Positions 1-7,839 of a stretch of DNA of 32,380 nt are shown here, piece by piece. Every line of letters begins with the position of its first letter. Position 1 is the stretch's first letter. The notes under the pieces were generated by a model that saw nothing but the letters and a program-made list of their open reading frames with translations, was not told the DNA's origin and did no database searches. A program made the translations under genes and the position numbers. The DNA is from Lactiplantibacillus herbarum (lineage in GTDB: Bacteria; Bacillota; Bacilli; Lactobacillales; Lactobacillaceae): NCBI RefSeq assembly GCF_001039045.1, contig NZ_LFEE01000042.1, positions 8,236 through 40,615 of the forward strand. The letters are read 5' to 3'.

Positions 1-4
1 AGTT

Positions 5-508
5 AAGTTTAGGTTGTCGCCGTAATGCTAGGCAACTTGCTTCACCAGTTGGGTCGTTATCGAGACCGTTTCAAGTAGCAGCGTTATCGGTCTAACGGAA
101 TTGTTAGATGTCTGAACGTCAATCCTTGAATAAACGATAACCGCAGTAGAATCAATTGGTATTGAATAAGTTTAGGCTATCGCTGTAATGTTAGATAGCT
201 TGTACCAACAATTGGGTCGTTATCGAAACCGTTTTGAGCGTCTGTGTTATCGGTCTAACGAAGGTCCTGAATTACTGTTAGATGCCTGAACATCGATTCT
301 CGGATAAACGATAACCGCAGCAGAATCAATTGGTATTGAACAAGTTTAAGTTGTCGCCGTAATGTTAGGCAACTTGTACCACCAGTTGGGTCGTTATCGA
401 AACCGTTTTAAGTATCAGTGTTATCGGTCTAACGAAGGTCGTGAGATCCCGTTAGGTGCCTGAACATCGCTTGAATAAACGATAACCGCAACAGAATCAA
501 TTGGTATT
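5..508. repeat. three tandem ~165-174 bp structured repeat units
   Basis: Three direct repeats begin at about 5, 168 and 342, each opening with AAGTTTARG and closing with AATCAATTGGTATT. No frame is open across them and the periods (163 and 174) are not both multiples of three, so they are not a coding repeat. Each unit can fold into at least three stems: AGGTTGTC with GGCAACTT near its start, CGTT..ACCG with CGGT..AACG in the middle, and GATG-cctgaa-CATC near its end. Where the copies differ, pairing is mostly kept (copy 2 has AGGCTATC with GATAGCTT). This suggests a structured RNA or a DNA cruciform. The array may continue upstream of the window. I do not recognise the family, and the strand is undecided. 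Confidence 0.75.
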
Positions 509-862
509 AGATTGACGATTTAGTTTTAACGATATTAGTTAGAAACAAGGTGTCACCGATGACCAGTTGTTAGCTCCACATACCAGTTCCATTGTAGGCT
601 CAGGTATTGCAAGTTTAGACGGAGGTGCATGTCTGTTATAAAGACATTCCAAAGTGTTAAACGTGAGTCTGACTTTCGTTAAAACCCGTCAGACGAGTCG
701 CAATCAAGTAAAGAATTACTTTTGATCGACTACAGCAGATAGTTACAGTAAATACGGGTTAGTCCGTTAGAAGTTGGACACGCGTAAAATTGAATAGCAT
801 GAAGGTGTATCGTATTAACAAAGAACAATTTTTACTTGCTAAGCAGGATTATTCCTCATAAG
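509..862. other. gene-free stretch, possible decayed gene
   Basis: No ORF of useful size is present. Two very short frames are visible on the plus strand: 629-682 (17 codons, good GGAGG site at 621-625, starting MSVIKTFQSV) and 799-861 (20 codons, ending in LLAKQDYSS directly before a terminator). After the stop of the first frame the same frame stays open for about 20 more codons. The pattern fits the two ends of a degraded gene, but could equally be two chance mini-ORFs. A GTCTGAC/GTCAGAC hairpin lies near 667-694. Confidence 0.3.
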
Positions 863-901
863 TAGAACTCAAGTTGAGAAGCCTTGGGTTCTATTTTTTT
901 G
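863..901 (+). terminator. intrinsic terminator
   Basis: TAGAACTCAAG pairs with CTTGGGTTCTA (one G-T pair) and is followed by a run of seven T. It terminates plus-strand transcription coming from the repeat array or from the decayed stretch before it. Confidence 0.8.
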
Positions 902-967
902 TGTCAATAAATGCTATTTTCAGCACTCACACCCCGCTAGCAGCTATCAGTATCCTTACAATCAACC

Positions 968-981
968 GGTAACCGTTTACA
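968..981. promoter_or_regulatory. possible CcpA cre site
   Basis: Read on the minus strand, TGTAAACGGTTACC matches the cre pattern TGNAANCGNTNNCA at all but the last base. It overlaps the -35 box of the aldo/keto reductase promoter, where CcpA binding would repress. Single-site evidence only. Confidence 0.35.
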
Positions 982-1004
982 TAAGTTTTATAAAACCGTA
1001 TACT
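976..1004 (+). promoter_or_regulatory. sigma-A promoter with palindromic spacer
   Basis: TTTACA (976-981), a 17 bp spacer and TATACT (999-1004) form a strong promoter for the aldo/keto reductase. The spacer contains the perfect 12 bp palindrome GTTTTATAAAAC (985-996), a plausible operator for an unidentified regulator. Confidence 0.7.
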
Positions 1005-1031
1005 AAACTTAAAATAAGGAGGTTTTTAACA

Positions 1032-1952
1032 TTGAAAACCATTAATTTAGGTAACAGCGGCATAGATGCCTCTGCGGTAGCACTGGGGATCATGCGCATG
1101 GACGCCCTCTCAGTTGACCAAGCTACTAAGGTCATCGACTCAGCGGCCGCTTTAGGCATCAATTACGTTGATTCAGCGGACATTTACGGCGGTGGTCAAT
1201 CATCTACGATCTTCGGTGCCGCCCTTAAAAAAGCCAGCGTGAACCGCGACCAACTCTACATCCAATCTAAGGGTGGCATCGTCCCTGGCAAACGTTACGA
1301 TTTTTCAAAACAACATCTCATTGAAGCCGTTAACGGCGAACTCGAACGCTTAGGTGTCGACTACTTGGATAGTTTCTTACTCCATCGTCCCGACGCTTTG
1401 ATGGAACCAGAAGAAATTGCCGAAGCCTTTGATGAATTACAAACCAGTGGTAAGGTTCGTCACTTTGGGGTTTCTAACTTCAACCCCCTGCAAGTGGATA
1501 TGCTACAGGCAGCCCTTAACCAACGGCTAATGATCAACCAACTGCAATTCGGCATCATGCACACTGGCGCCATCGACTTTGGTCTCCACACCAATATGCA
1601 TGATGACCGCAGTATCAACCATGACGGTGAAATCATCGAATACAGTCGCCTACACAAGATGACTATTCAAGCCTGGTCACCTTACCAATATGGTAACTTT
1701 GCTGGTATCTTCTTGGATAATCCTAAGTTCCCAGAACTGAACGCAGCGATGCAGACGCTTGCCGACGAGAAACACGTCACAAAGAGTGCGATCGCAACGG
1801 CGTGGATTCTACGCCACCCTGCTCACATTCAAGTTATTTTAGGCACCATGAATCCAACCCACTTAGCTGAAAATGCAGCGGGAGCGGATATCGACCTGAC
1901 CCGTCAGGAATGGTATGACATTTACTTCGCAGCGGGGAATGATTTGCCTTAA
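1032..1952 (+). CDS. aldo/keto reductase (YdhF-like)
   Basis: NAD(P)H-dependent oxidoreductase of the aldo/keto reductase superfamily, cytosolic, reducing carbonyl compounds; the physiological substrate cannot be read from sequence. The 306-residue (beta/alpha)8 barrel carries the expected tetrad: Asp47 in YVDSAD, Tyr52 in IYGGG, Lys80 in IQSKGG and His118 in FLLHRP. The WSPYQYG segment and the C-terminal ILRHPAHIQVILGT block resemble the YdhF subgroup. The start is TTG, placed 9 bases after AAGGAGG (1016-1022). It is monocistronic: it has its own promoter, a palindromic repeat element just after the stop, and a terminator at 2103. The family call is firm. Confidence 0.93.
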   Translation: MKTINLGNSGIDASAVALGIMRMDALSVDQATKVIDSAAALGINYVDSADIYGGGQSSTIFGAALKKASVNRDQLYIQSKGGIVPGKRYDFSKQHLIEAVNGELERLGVDYLDSFLLHRPDALMEPEEIAEAFDELQTSGKVRHFGVSNFNPLQVDMLQAALNQRLMINQLQFGIMHTGAIDFGLHTNMHDDRSINHDGEIIEYSRLHKMTIQAWSPYQYGNFAGIFLDNPKFPELNAAMQTLADEKHVTKSAIATAWILRHPAHIQVILGTMNPTHLAENAAGADIDLTRQEWYDIYFAAGNDLP

Positions 1953-1958
1953 TGCGAA

Positions 1959-2076
1959 GAGTGTGAAAGCAGGCGTCCAGGAATCGAGCATAGCCTAGGA
2001 TCAGTAATGATGGTGTACTTGGCCATCGTTGCTGATCCGTAGCTAAGCGGAGAGTCCTGCCTGCTTTCACACGTTT
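1959..2076 (+). repeat. palindromic intergenic element, copy 1
   Basis: About 118 bp. The outer arms GTGTGAAAGCAGGC (1961-1974) and GCCTGCTTTCACAC (2059-2072) are perfectly complementary. Inside are the conserved cores GCATAGCCTAGG and CCGTAGCTAAGCGG, flanking a second hairpin built from GGATCAG..AATGATGG and CCATCGTT..CTGATCC. The 5' AGAGTGTG and 3' CACGTTT borders recur in the copies at 3184 and 17823. No ORF inside. It sits in the 3' region of the aldo/keto reductase in the sense direction. Confidence 0.8.
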
Positions 2077-2102
2077 CGACTATCAACATATGCAGCGGTA
2101 CT

Positions 2103-2141
2103 AAAAAAGATTACGACCAATTAGCTGTCGTAATCTTTTTT
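2103..2141. terminator. bidirectional intrinsic terminator
   Basis: AAAAAAGATTACGAC pairs with GTCGTAATCTTTTTT around the loop CAATTAGCT. A/T runs on both sides let it serve both the aldo/keto reductase (plus) and the YdeI-like gene (minus). Confidence 0.85.
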
Positions 2142-2244
2142 GCTGCGTTAAAACCCCAATAGTACGAAATACGTCCCAAAAGCCAGTCGCACAGAACCCG
2201 ATTGAAAGCCCCGATCACTTAGCTTACTAGGTTATGCCCAGCAG

Positions 2245-2502
2245 CTAATCCGCTTTGTGCGCACTCTTACTCGTATCATACGCCCGTTTTGACTTAAACC
2301 CAGCCCGAAACACGGTCTTCATCACTTCAACGTGGCGTTGCTTAGTTGCTTCTGCTTTGGCACCAAAGATAAAGCGGGCCCACTCACGCTGATACCCTGG
2401 CGTTAACGCCTCAAAAAATGCGTTCAATTCTGGATCATCGGCCAATAATACTGCCACCTGGGGAATATAAACTTTAAACGAACTTAACGGTGCTGCACTC
2501 AT
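2245..2502 (-). CDS. small YdeI/OmdA-domain protein
   Basis: 85 residues. The central FFEALTPGYQREWARFI segment followed by a basic helix (KAEATKQRHVEVMKTVFRAG) matches the C-terminal helical domain of the YdeI/OmpD-associated (OmdA) family. Members I know are usually about 140-190 residues with an N-terminal DUF1905-like domain; here only the helical part exists, as a free-standing gene. The start is ATG behind AGGAGG with normal spacing, so it is not simply a mis-called start. It is convergent with the reductase and shares the terminator at 2103. The biochemical function of the family is unclear. Some database names mention bacteriocin protection, which the sequence alone does not support. 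Confidence 0.75.
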   Translation of the reverse strand: MSAAPLSSFKVYIPQVAVLLADDPELNAFFEALTPGYQREWARFIFGAKAEATKQRHVEVMKTVFRAGFKSKRAYDTSKSAHKAD

Positions 2503-2588
2503 CTCGATAACCTCCTGATTAGTTTAGGTTAAGTTTAACGTAAGAACCCAAAAATCCCCAATAATTCAAGCTTTTATATTTCGGATTT

Positions 2589-2616
2589 TTGCATAATTGC
2601 GCTATCATTATATTAT
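2589..2616 (+). promoter_or_regulatory. sigma-A-like promoter
   Basis: TTGCAT (2589-2594), a 16 bp spacer and TATTAT (2611-2616) stand 75 bp before the following gene. Confidence 0.5.
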
Positions 2617-2691
2617 GAGTTTTAATACACTAATTAAAATATAACTAACTGCTATCACAATCAGCCTGTTATCTTCAAGGGGAGCCCTGCT

Positions 2692-3117
2692 ATGCCAAAA
2701 TTTGATATCAACCTCATCAGTCCCGATCGCGCTAAGGCGATGCTGACCGAGTACAAGGAACAACGTAAGAATTCCGTCCCACATTTAGCCCATCCTGGTC
2801 GCTATCTGTTACCCGACTATAAGCTAACTCGGCGTCGGGCTGCGTTTAAGATCGTCAAGCATACCTTCTTAACACCACATTACAAATCTTACGTTGCCAT
2901 GGACTCCGACAACGGTCACACACTCTGGTTCCACAACTTCGGTTCCTTAACAGAAGCCCTCTTCTGGTTAGAAACCGGGTTAAAGATCAGCGATACCGAC
3001 TCCCACTCTAACTACAAAGATTGGGTTACTAGTCACACAGATGAAATCGCAGTCTACAAAGATCTCCTGCGTGAACAGAAGCATAAGCACCCCGCTAAAA
3101 AGAAATTAAAGAAGTAA
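2692..3117 (+). CDS. conserved hypothetical protein
   Basis: 141 residues, not recognised. No signal peptide or membrane segment is visible. The N-terminal half is basic and aromatic (KLTRRRAAFKIVKHTF), the middle has a YKSYVAMDSDNGHTLWFHNF stretch that reads like a beta-rich fold, followed by a helical part and a Lys/His-rich tail (EQKHKHPAKKKLKK) that could bind nucleic acid or another polyanion. Start ATG behind AAGGGGAG. It has its own promoter at 2589 and terminator at 3123, so it is a real single-gene unit. No function is proposed. Confidence 0.8.
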   Translation: MPKFDINLISPDRAKAMLTEYKEQRKNSVPHLAHPGRYLLPDYKLTRRRAAFKIVKHTFLTPHYKSYVAMDSDNGHTLWFHNFGSLTEALFWLETGLKISDTDSHSNYKDWVTSHTDEIAVYKDLLREQKHKHPAKKKLKK

Positions 3118-3122
3118 CTAAT

Positions 3123-3172
3123 AAAGGCACCATCAACACGTCAAAATGGCGTATTGATGGTGCCTTTTTACT
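3123..3172 (+). terminator. intrinsic terminator
   Basis: AAAGGCACCATCAACACG pairs with CGTATTGATGGTGCCTTTTT, followed by more T. Confidence 0.85.
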
Positions 3173-3183
3173 TTTTTATCCGA

Positions 3184-3299
3184 AACGTGCGCCAGCAGGC
3201 AGGGAACTCCACTTAGCTACGGAAGTCAAACGATTGAAAGACCCAATCATTCGCCTTCCTAGGCTATGCTCGGTCCCTAACCACCTGCTGGCCCACTCT
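3184..3299 (-). repeat. palindromic intergenic element, copy 2
   Basis: Same family as the element at 1959 but inverted: minus-strand cores GCATAGCCTAGG and CCGTAGCTAAG, borders AGAGTGGG and CACGTTT. The outer arms are GCCAGCAGG (3191-3199) and CCTGCTGGC (3284-3292), different from copy 1 but again complementary. It begins 4 bases after the stop of the BCCT transporter, in the sense direction. Confidence 0.8.
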
Positions 3300-3302
3300 A
3301 CT

Positions 3303-4970
3303 CTAATTCGTTTCCTGCGTCGACTTCCGTGCGTTTCGACGTTCACGGGCATAGTCCGTCTTCGTCGTAATCTCCACGTCACGTTCTAATCGTTGACGGC
3401 GTGCCAATGCAGCCGCCTTCGCATTATTCTTCGCGGCTTCCTTAACGGGATCAGTCGTGAGGTCATGGTGAATCGAATAGATTAAGACCATGGCTGCCGC
3501 CGTTAAGGGGAATCCTGACATCGCACAGATTGACTGAATCGATTCAAAACCACCGACCGTCACTAGTCCTAATGAGAAGATCAAGAAGATAACGACCCAG
3601 CTCATCCGGTTGAAACGACTAGGTTGTTCACCAGTCGCCAACTGTTTACTAGTAAACGACGCCGTGATAAACGCAAACGATGATACCGTTGTGGCTAAGA
3701 AGATGAAACATGACAAGCAGTATAGCGCTAGCATAATCATCTTCAGTGGCAAGGTTGATAGTACCGCCGCAATGACAGCCGCCTGTCCCTGCGTATTTAA
3801 GATGTGAACCAAGTTAACGATTCCCATCCGTTGTAGGTACAGTGCATATCCACCCAAGACTGCGTAAAAACTGACACAGCCTAGTGAGCCCCACAGCAAC
3901 ATCCCACCTAAGACTTGGCGAATCGTCCGTCCACGAGAAATCCGCGCGATGAACAATCCCATGACTGGCATAAATGATAACCACCAACCCCAGTAGAAGA
4001 TCGTTTGGCGTTGCATGGCCGTCGCGTGGCCATTAGGTGCCGTATTCGTACTTAAACTGACAAATTTATTAATAAATAGACCAATACTATTAGTCTCTGA
4101 ATTCAAGATATATAACGTAGGGCCCACGATTAACACAACGACTAAGAAGCCAATTGCTAACCAGACGTGGGCGGCACTCAAACGGCCAATCCCCTTCTTT
4201 AGGCCATTAAAGACAGCCATCGCAAAAATAACGAAGAGTAAGGCAAAGAGTCCGAGTTTTAATGCCATGGTATCAGGAACACCCGTCACGGCACTTAAAA
4301 CTTTAGAAATAACGGGGATCTCCATCCCAACTGAAGTACCGACACCACCCATAATCCCAATAATAACGAAGAAATCAATCACATTCCGCGTAATTTGTTT
4401 GGCGGTCCCAGGTCCTTGTAAAACTGAAATTGCGGAACTTAGCCGCTGAACTTTGGCGTGTTTAACATACATCGCGTAGGCAATCGCAATTGTGGCTGGC
4501 GCAAACATCATCCACGCCATTGGGCCCCAGTTGAATTGTCCAAGCATGTGCGCATAATTATATGCAGAAGTTGAAAACGGCTTAACGCCGAAGGAAGGGC
4601 TTTGCAGATACCGCAATGGGTCGACCATACTCAACATTAAGATGCTGGCATCGATCCCAGTTGCGTACACCATACTACCCCAGTGATACGTTGAAAATTC
4701 GGGTTTGTCATCGGGATCACCTAGCTTGGTTTTCCCTAGCTTGCTGAAGCCTAAGTAAATGAAAAAGATAAAGTTGATAACATATACCGACATGTAGAGC
4801 CAGGTCATATTATTTGTGAGCCAGTTCAAGATGCCACTTAAACCAGTTTCGAGGGCGTGCCCACCCGTTAATAATACGATAGAAACCACCACGAAGAGAC
4901 CAATCGTTGGTAAATATACCCACCAATCAATATTCTTACTTTTTAAAATAATAAACCTGCTACTGAGCAT
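3303..4970 (-). CDS. BCCT-family osmolyte transporter
   Basis: Integral membrane transporter of the betaine/carnitine/choline family, presumably importing a quaternary-amine osmoprotectant. 555 residues with about twelve hydrophobic segments from residue 16 to about 505 and a charged, mostly basic C-terminal tail (about 505-555) like the osmosensing tails of this family. The family signature is at about 323-352 (IFYWGWWLSFMPVMGLFIAR, then SRGRT), and GGVGTSVGMEIPV is at 208-220. Odd: the TM3 glycine stretch that lines the substrate path reads ATGIDASILM, with Asp107, instead of the usual GxGxG type. The ATG start has only a weak AGAGAG site. A long structured leader precedes it. The substrate is inferred from family only. 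Confidence 0.9.
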   Translation of the reverse strand: MLSSRFIILKSKNIDWWVYLPTIGLFVVVSIVLLTGGHALETGLSGILNWLTNNMTWLYMSVYVINFIFFIYLGFSKLGKTKLGDPDDKPEFSTYHWGSMVYATGIDASILMLSMVDPLRYLQSPSFGVKPFSTSAYNYAHMLGQFNWGPMAWMMFAPATIAIAYAMYVKHAKVQRLSSAISVLQGPGTAKQITRNVIDFFVIIGIMGGVGTSVGMEIPVISKVLSAVTGVPDTMALKLGLFALLFVIFAMAVFNGLKKGIGRLSAAHVWLAIGFLVVVLIVGPTLYILNSETNSIGLFINKFVSLSTNTAPNGHATAMQRQTIFYWGWWLSFMPVMGLFIARISRGRTIRQVLGGMLLWGSLGCVSFYAVLGGYALYLQRMGIVNLVHILNTQGQAAVIAAVLSTLPLKMIMLALYCLSCFIFLATTVSSFAFITASFTSKQLATGEQPSRFNRMSWVVIFLIFSLGLVTVGGFESIQSICAMSGFPLTAAAMVLIYSIHHDLTTDPVKEAAKNNAKAAALARRQRLERDVEITTKTDYARERRNARKSTQETN

Positions 4971-4979
4971 ATACTCTCT

Positions 4980-5170
4980 ATATTAATTACATATTCGTGG
5001 TTCTTCCTGCCATATGGTAGTCCCCACGCGTTAATTTCCGACTAGCAATCGGTACACACCTCCGAGTTAATCCTCGAAGCACTCAGTACCCTGACTTGAT
5101 CAGGTTTGACCGGCTTTGTCATCCGCATTCTGTTTGTGCTAACACAAAATCAGTAGCAGAATTTCCTTCT
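4980..5170 (-). other. structured 5' leader of the BCCT gene, class unknown
   Basis: On the minus strand this stretch gives consecutive stems: ATTCTG..TTTGTG-TTAG-CACAAA..CAGAAT (5127-5163), CCTGA-TCAAG-TCAGG (about 5092-5106), GGTAC..GTACC enclosing CTGAGT..ACTCGG (about 5060-5092), and CCGATT..AGTCGG (about 5040-5056). Such dense pairing before a transporter resembles a cis-regulatory RNA, but I could not match it to T-box, TPP, c-di-AMP, lysine, SAM or glycine consensus sequences. Orientation is inferred from the nearer gene. Confidence 0.4.
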
Positions 5171-5712
5171 TTCCATTGGTTGAATCCGGATAACGCCATA
5201 CTGACAAATGATCTTTAATTGCATAATCGACGTTGGTGTTCATCTGATAGCTAGTGTTTCTAACCAGTGATGCCTAAGCATTACCGTCGTCACACCACGT
5301 AACGATTAATGATGACACTGCTCTTACTAATAGATAACCCCCCTGAATAATCAGATAAAACCGCCATTGATCAGGTATTTTAATATACAAAAAAACGCCT
5401 GAGACTGGGTAACAAGTTACCACCTGTACAGCGCGCATAGGCTTATACAAATGCCGATTTCAGTATTTTACTGATATCTGATATTCAACTATAAGTATAC
5501 TAGTATTATATTAGAAGTAAAATCAACGAATTAGCGGCCGTTAACCCTGGTATGTTAAGCCTACCAACGATTTGAAATCCTTTTCATTTGGAAAAATTAA
5601 AATATTTAAATCTCAATTTAGAACCATTCTTATCTATTTAAGTTAACTTACTTTCATGTTATCCTTATATTAATCAAAAAAACGGTTACAACATTTAGAG
5701 GAGGGGTTCTGA
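5171..5712. other. intergenic region between divergent transporters
   Basis: No gene is supported. It contains the palindrome GGTAACAAGTTACC (5408-5421) next to an A-run, so on the minus strand CAGGCG followed by seven T (ending near 5388) could be an attenuator. The final 150 bp is very A/T-rich and must hold the promoter of the metal ATPase, but I see no clean -35/-10 pair. Confidence 0.4.
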
Positions 5713-7503
5713 ATGCGTCACTACTATAAATTAATGTTAACAGTCAGCGTCGGCCTGCTTGCCATCATCTTACAATTTGGCTTGCACCAGCAACTAGCCG
5801 CCCAAGCAATCATCACATTCATGGGAGCCATCATGGCATTATCCATGCTAATTGAGATGATCAAGACTTTGCGTTCAGGCAAGTACGGCGTCGATCTACT
5901 CGCAATCACCGCGATTGTCGCAACCTTAGCCGTCAGTGAGTATTGGGCAGGTCTAGTTGTGCTCATTATGTTGACTGGTGGCGACTCGCTGGAAGACTAC
6001 GCTGCTAAACGTGCCCATACTGAATTAAAAGCCTTGCTGGATAATTCCCCACAAACGGCACATCGCCTCATTGACGGGCAACTAACCGATATTGCTGTTG
6101 AAGATGCTGCTGTTGGCGATCAGCTAGTCGTCAAACCCGGTGAACTAGTTCCTGTCGACGGTCATTTGATTCAAGGCGTCGCCCTCTTTGACGAATCCTC
6201 ATTAACTGGTGAATCGAAACCAGTTGAGAAGAACATCGGTGATGACTTGATGTCCGGAGCCGTTAACGGTGACAGCGCAGTTACCATGATTGTTGATAAA
6301 TTAGCCATCGATAGTCAGTACCAACAATTGGTTAAACTAGTGAAAGAATCAGAAGCTCGTCCCGCCAAGTTCGTTCGCTTAGCAGATCGCTACGCCGTGC
6401 CCTTCACCTTAGTCGCTTACGTCATTGCTGGCATCGCATGGGCACTTAGCGGTGATCCACACCGGTTTGCGGAAGTGCTGGTCGTAGCTTCACCGTGCCC
6501 ACTAATTCTGGCCGCTCCGGTGGCAATGGTTTCAGGCATGAGTCGAACTAGTCGTAACGGTATCGTAGTCAAGACCGGAGATATGCTTGAGAAGCTCTCA
6601 ACGGCTAAATCAGCGGCGTTTGATAAGACCGGGACAATTACTAGTGGTCAACTAACTGTGGATCAGATTATCCCTCAGGCAGGCTTTACAGCTGATCAGA
6701 TCTGTCACTTAGCCGCCAGCGCGGAACAGAATTCCAGCCACATTCTCGCCCGCTCACTGGTCAAATACGCTAACGACACCCCATTGAGTACAACTAGCCA
6801 CCTTGAAGAAATAACTGGTAACGGGGTCATAGCTACCGTCGATCAGCACATCGTCAAAGTTGGCAAATTAAAATTTGTGGCACCAGATACCACTCAACAA
6901 CCACTCGCGACTACCGCTATCTACGTCGCTATTGACGATCAGTACGCTGGCTACATCACGTTTATTGATAACGTTCGTCCTGAAGCCGCGACCACCCTAC
7001 AAGCATTACACACAGAAGGCGTTCACAATGTTATGATGCTTACAGGAGATCAACAGGCCATCGCTGACAAGATTGCCGCAGATGTCGGTATCGATACCGT
7101 GGCAGCTGACCTGTTACCCGCCGATAAGATCGCACATTTAAAAGCCATCCCAGCAGCAGAACGACCAGTTATCATGGTCGGTGATGGCGTCAATGATGCT
7201 CCGTCACTCACCGTAGCGGACGTTGGAATTGCCATGGGCGCTCACGGATCAACTGCGGCCAGTGAATCCGCTGACGTCGTGATTCTCAAAGACGATCTTA
7301 GTCGGGTCGTCACTGCCATTAAAATTGCCAAAGATACGATGCAAGTCGCTAAACAATCCGTGTTAATTGGGATCGCAATCTGTACGATTCTTATGTTGAT
7401 TGCCAGTACCGGTATCATCCCGGCTCTATTTGGTGCGATGCTTCAAGAAGTCGTCGACACCGTTTCAATTCTCTGGGCTTTGCGTGCATTACGCGACCAC
7501 TAA
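5713..7503 (+). CDS. P1B-type heavy-metal ATPase (SPC class)
   Basis: Membrane pump that uses ATP to export a transition metal ion. 596 residues, no N-terminal metal-binding domain. Actuator motif TGES at 165-168, phosphorylation site Asp304 in DKTGT, and hinge GDGVNDAP near 493-500. The transport motif is SPC (260-262, in ASPCPLILAAP) rather than the CPC of CadA/ZntA/CopA, which places it near the P1B-4 (Co/Fe/Zn) type, also short and lacking N-terminal metal domains. Odd: the last helix reads LQEVVDTVSILWALRAL where P1B-4 pumps have HEG[GS]T, so metal specificity cannot be inferred safely. Start ATG behind GAGGAGGGG. It probably forms an operon with the small membrane gene 51 bp downstream. 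Often annotated as cadmium ATPase; I would not assert cadmium. Confidence 0.93.
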   Translation: MRHYYKLMLTVSVGLLAIILQFGLHQQLAAQAIITFMGAIMALSMLIEMIKTLRSGKYGVDLLAITAIVATLAVSEYWAGLVVLIMLTGGDSLEDYAAKRAHTELKALLDNSPQTAHRLIDGQLTDIAVEDAAVGDQLVVKPGELVPVDGHLIQGVALFDESSLTGESKPVEKNIGDDLMSGAVNGDSAVTMIVDKLAIDSQYQQLVKLVKESEARPAKFVRLADRYAVPFTLVAYVIAGIAWALSGDPHRFAEVLVVASPCPLILAAPVAMVSGMSRTSRNGIVVKTGDMLEKLSTAKSAAFDKTGTITSGQLTVDQIIPQAGFTADQICHLAASAEQNSSHILARSLVKYANDTPLSTTSHLEEITGNGVIATVDQHIVKVGKLKFVAPDTTQQPLATTAIYVAIDDQYAGYITFIDNVRPEAATTLQALHTEGVHNVMMLTGDQQAIADKIAADVGIDTVAADLLPADKIAHLKAIPAAERPVIMVGDGVNDAPSLTVADVGIAMGAHGSTAASESADVVILKDDLSRVVTAIKIAKDTMQVAKQSVLIGIAICTILMLIASTGIIPALFGAMLQEVVDTVSILWALRALRDH

Positions 7504-7554
7504 TCAGGATAATTTATACTCGCACCACCAATCGAATTAAGGATGTGATTCACA

Positions 7555-7731
7555 ATGCCCGAATGGCTCTTACGCTGGTCACAATCAGCGCTGACGTTTG
7601 TAATTGTCTTAACATTAATCTCCGTCGTACTCCTCAATATTCCACTTAGAGAAGCAATCGTCGTCAACTTCGCCTACATGCTCGTTACTTTCATCTTGGC
7701 GTGGTACCGCAGTCGCAAACAGCAGCAATAA
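7555..7731 (+). CDS. 58-residue two-helix membrane protein
   Basis: ATG to TAA, 58 codons, with AAGGA (7539-7543) upstream. It has two hydrophobic helices (about residues 12-30 and 35-51), an N-terminal MPEWLLRW amphipathic start and a basic tail YRSRKQQQ, predicting a hairpin in the membrane. It follows the metal ATPase by 51 bp with no terminator between, and a terminator follows at once, so it is probably co-transcribed. A role as a small partner or regulator of the pump is only positional inference. No family recognised. Confidence 0.65.
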   Translation: MPEWLLRWSQSALTFVIVLTLISVVLLNIPLREAIVVNFAYMLVTFILAWYRSRKQQQ

Positions 7732-7732
7732 T

Positions 7733-7781
7733 AAAAGGACTACTGAACTAACGTTAATTCGCTAGCTCGGTGGTCCTTTTA
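7733..7781 (+). terminator. intrinsic terminator
   Basis: AAAAGGAC(T)AC pairs with GGTGGTCCTTTT around an AACTAACGTTAATTCGC loop region, closing the ATPase/small-protein unit. Confidence 0.7.
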
Positions 7782-7839
7782 GGTTCACTGAAAATACTGA
7801 CACGCTTTAAAACTTAAAACTCGGTACAACTTTCGCCTC

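Noticed and set aside
1-510. CRISPR array
   Set aside because: Units are ~165-174 bp and similar throughout; there is no short repeat/unique spacer pattern and no cas gene.
1-510. Repeat domain of a surface adhesin gene
   Set aside because: Periods of 163 and 174 are not both multiples of three, and stops occur in all frames on both strands.
4015-4449. 144-residue plus-strand ORF inside the BCCT gene
   Set aside because: Antisense shadow of a membrane protein gene; composition and lack of ribosome site do not support a gene.
5060-5130. TPP riboswitch (plus strand ACCCTGACTTGATCAGG resembles the P4/P5 block)
   Set aside because: The CTGAGA block and the matching GCCAGC part are missing, and the plus-strand downstream gene is a metal ATPase 500 bp away. 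The likeness comes from a palindromic hairpin.
5150-5260. A 34-codon leader peptide on the minus strand in the BCCT leader
   Set aside because: No ribosome site before its ATG and the 3' part overlaps the nested hairpin; no support for translation.
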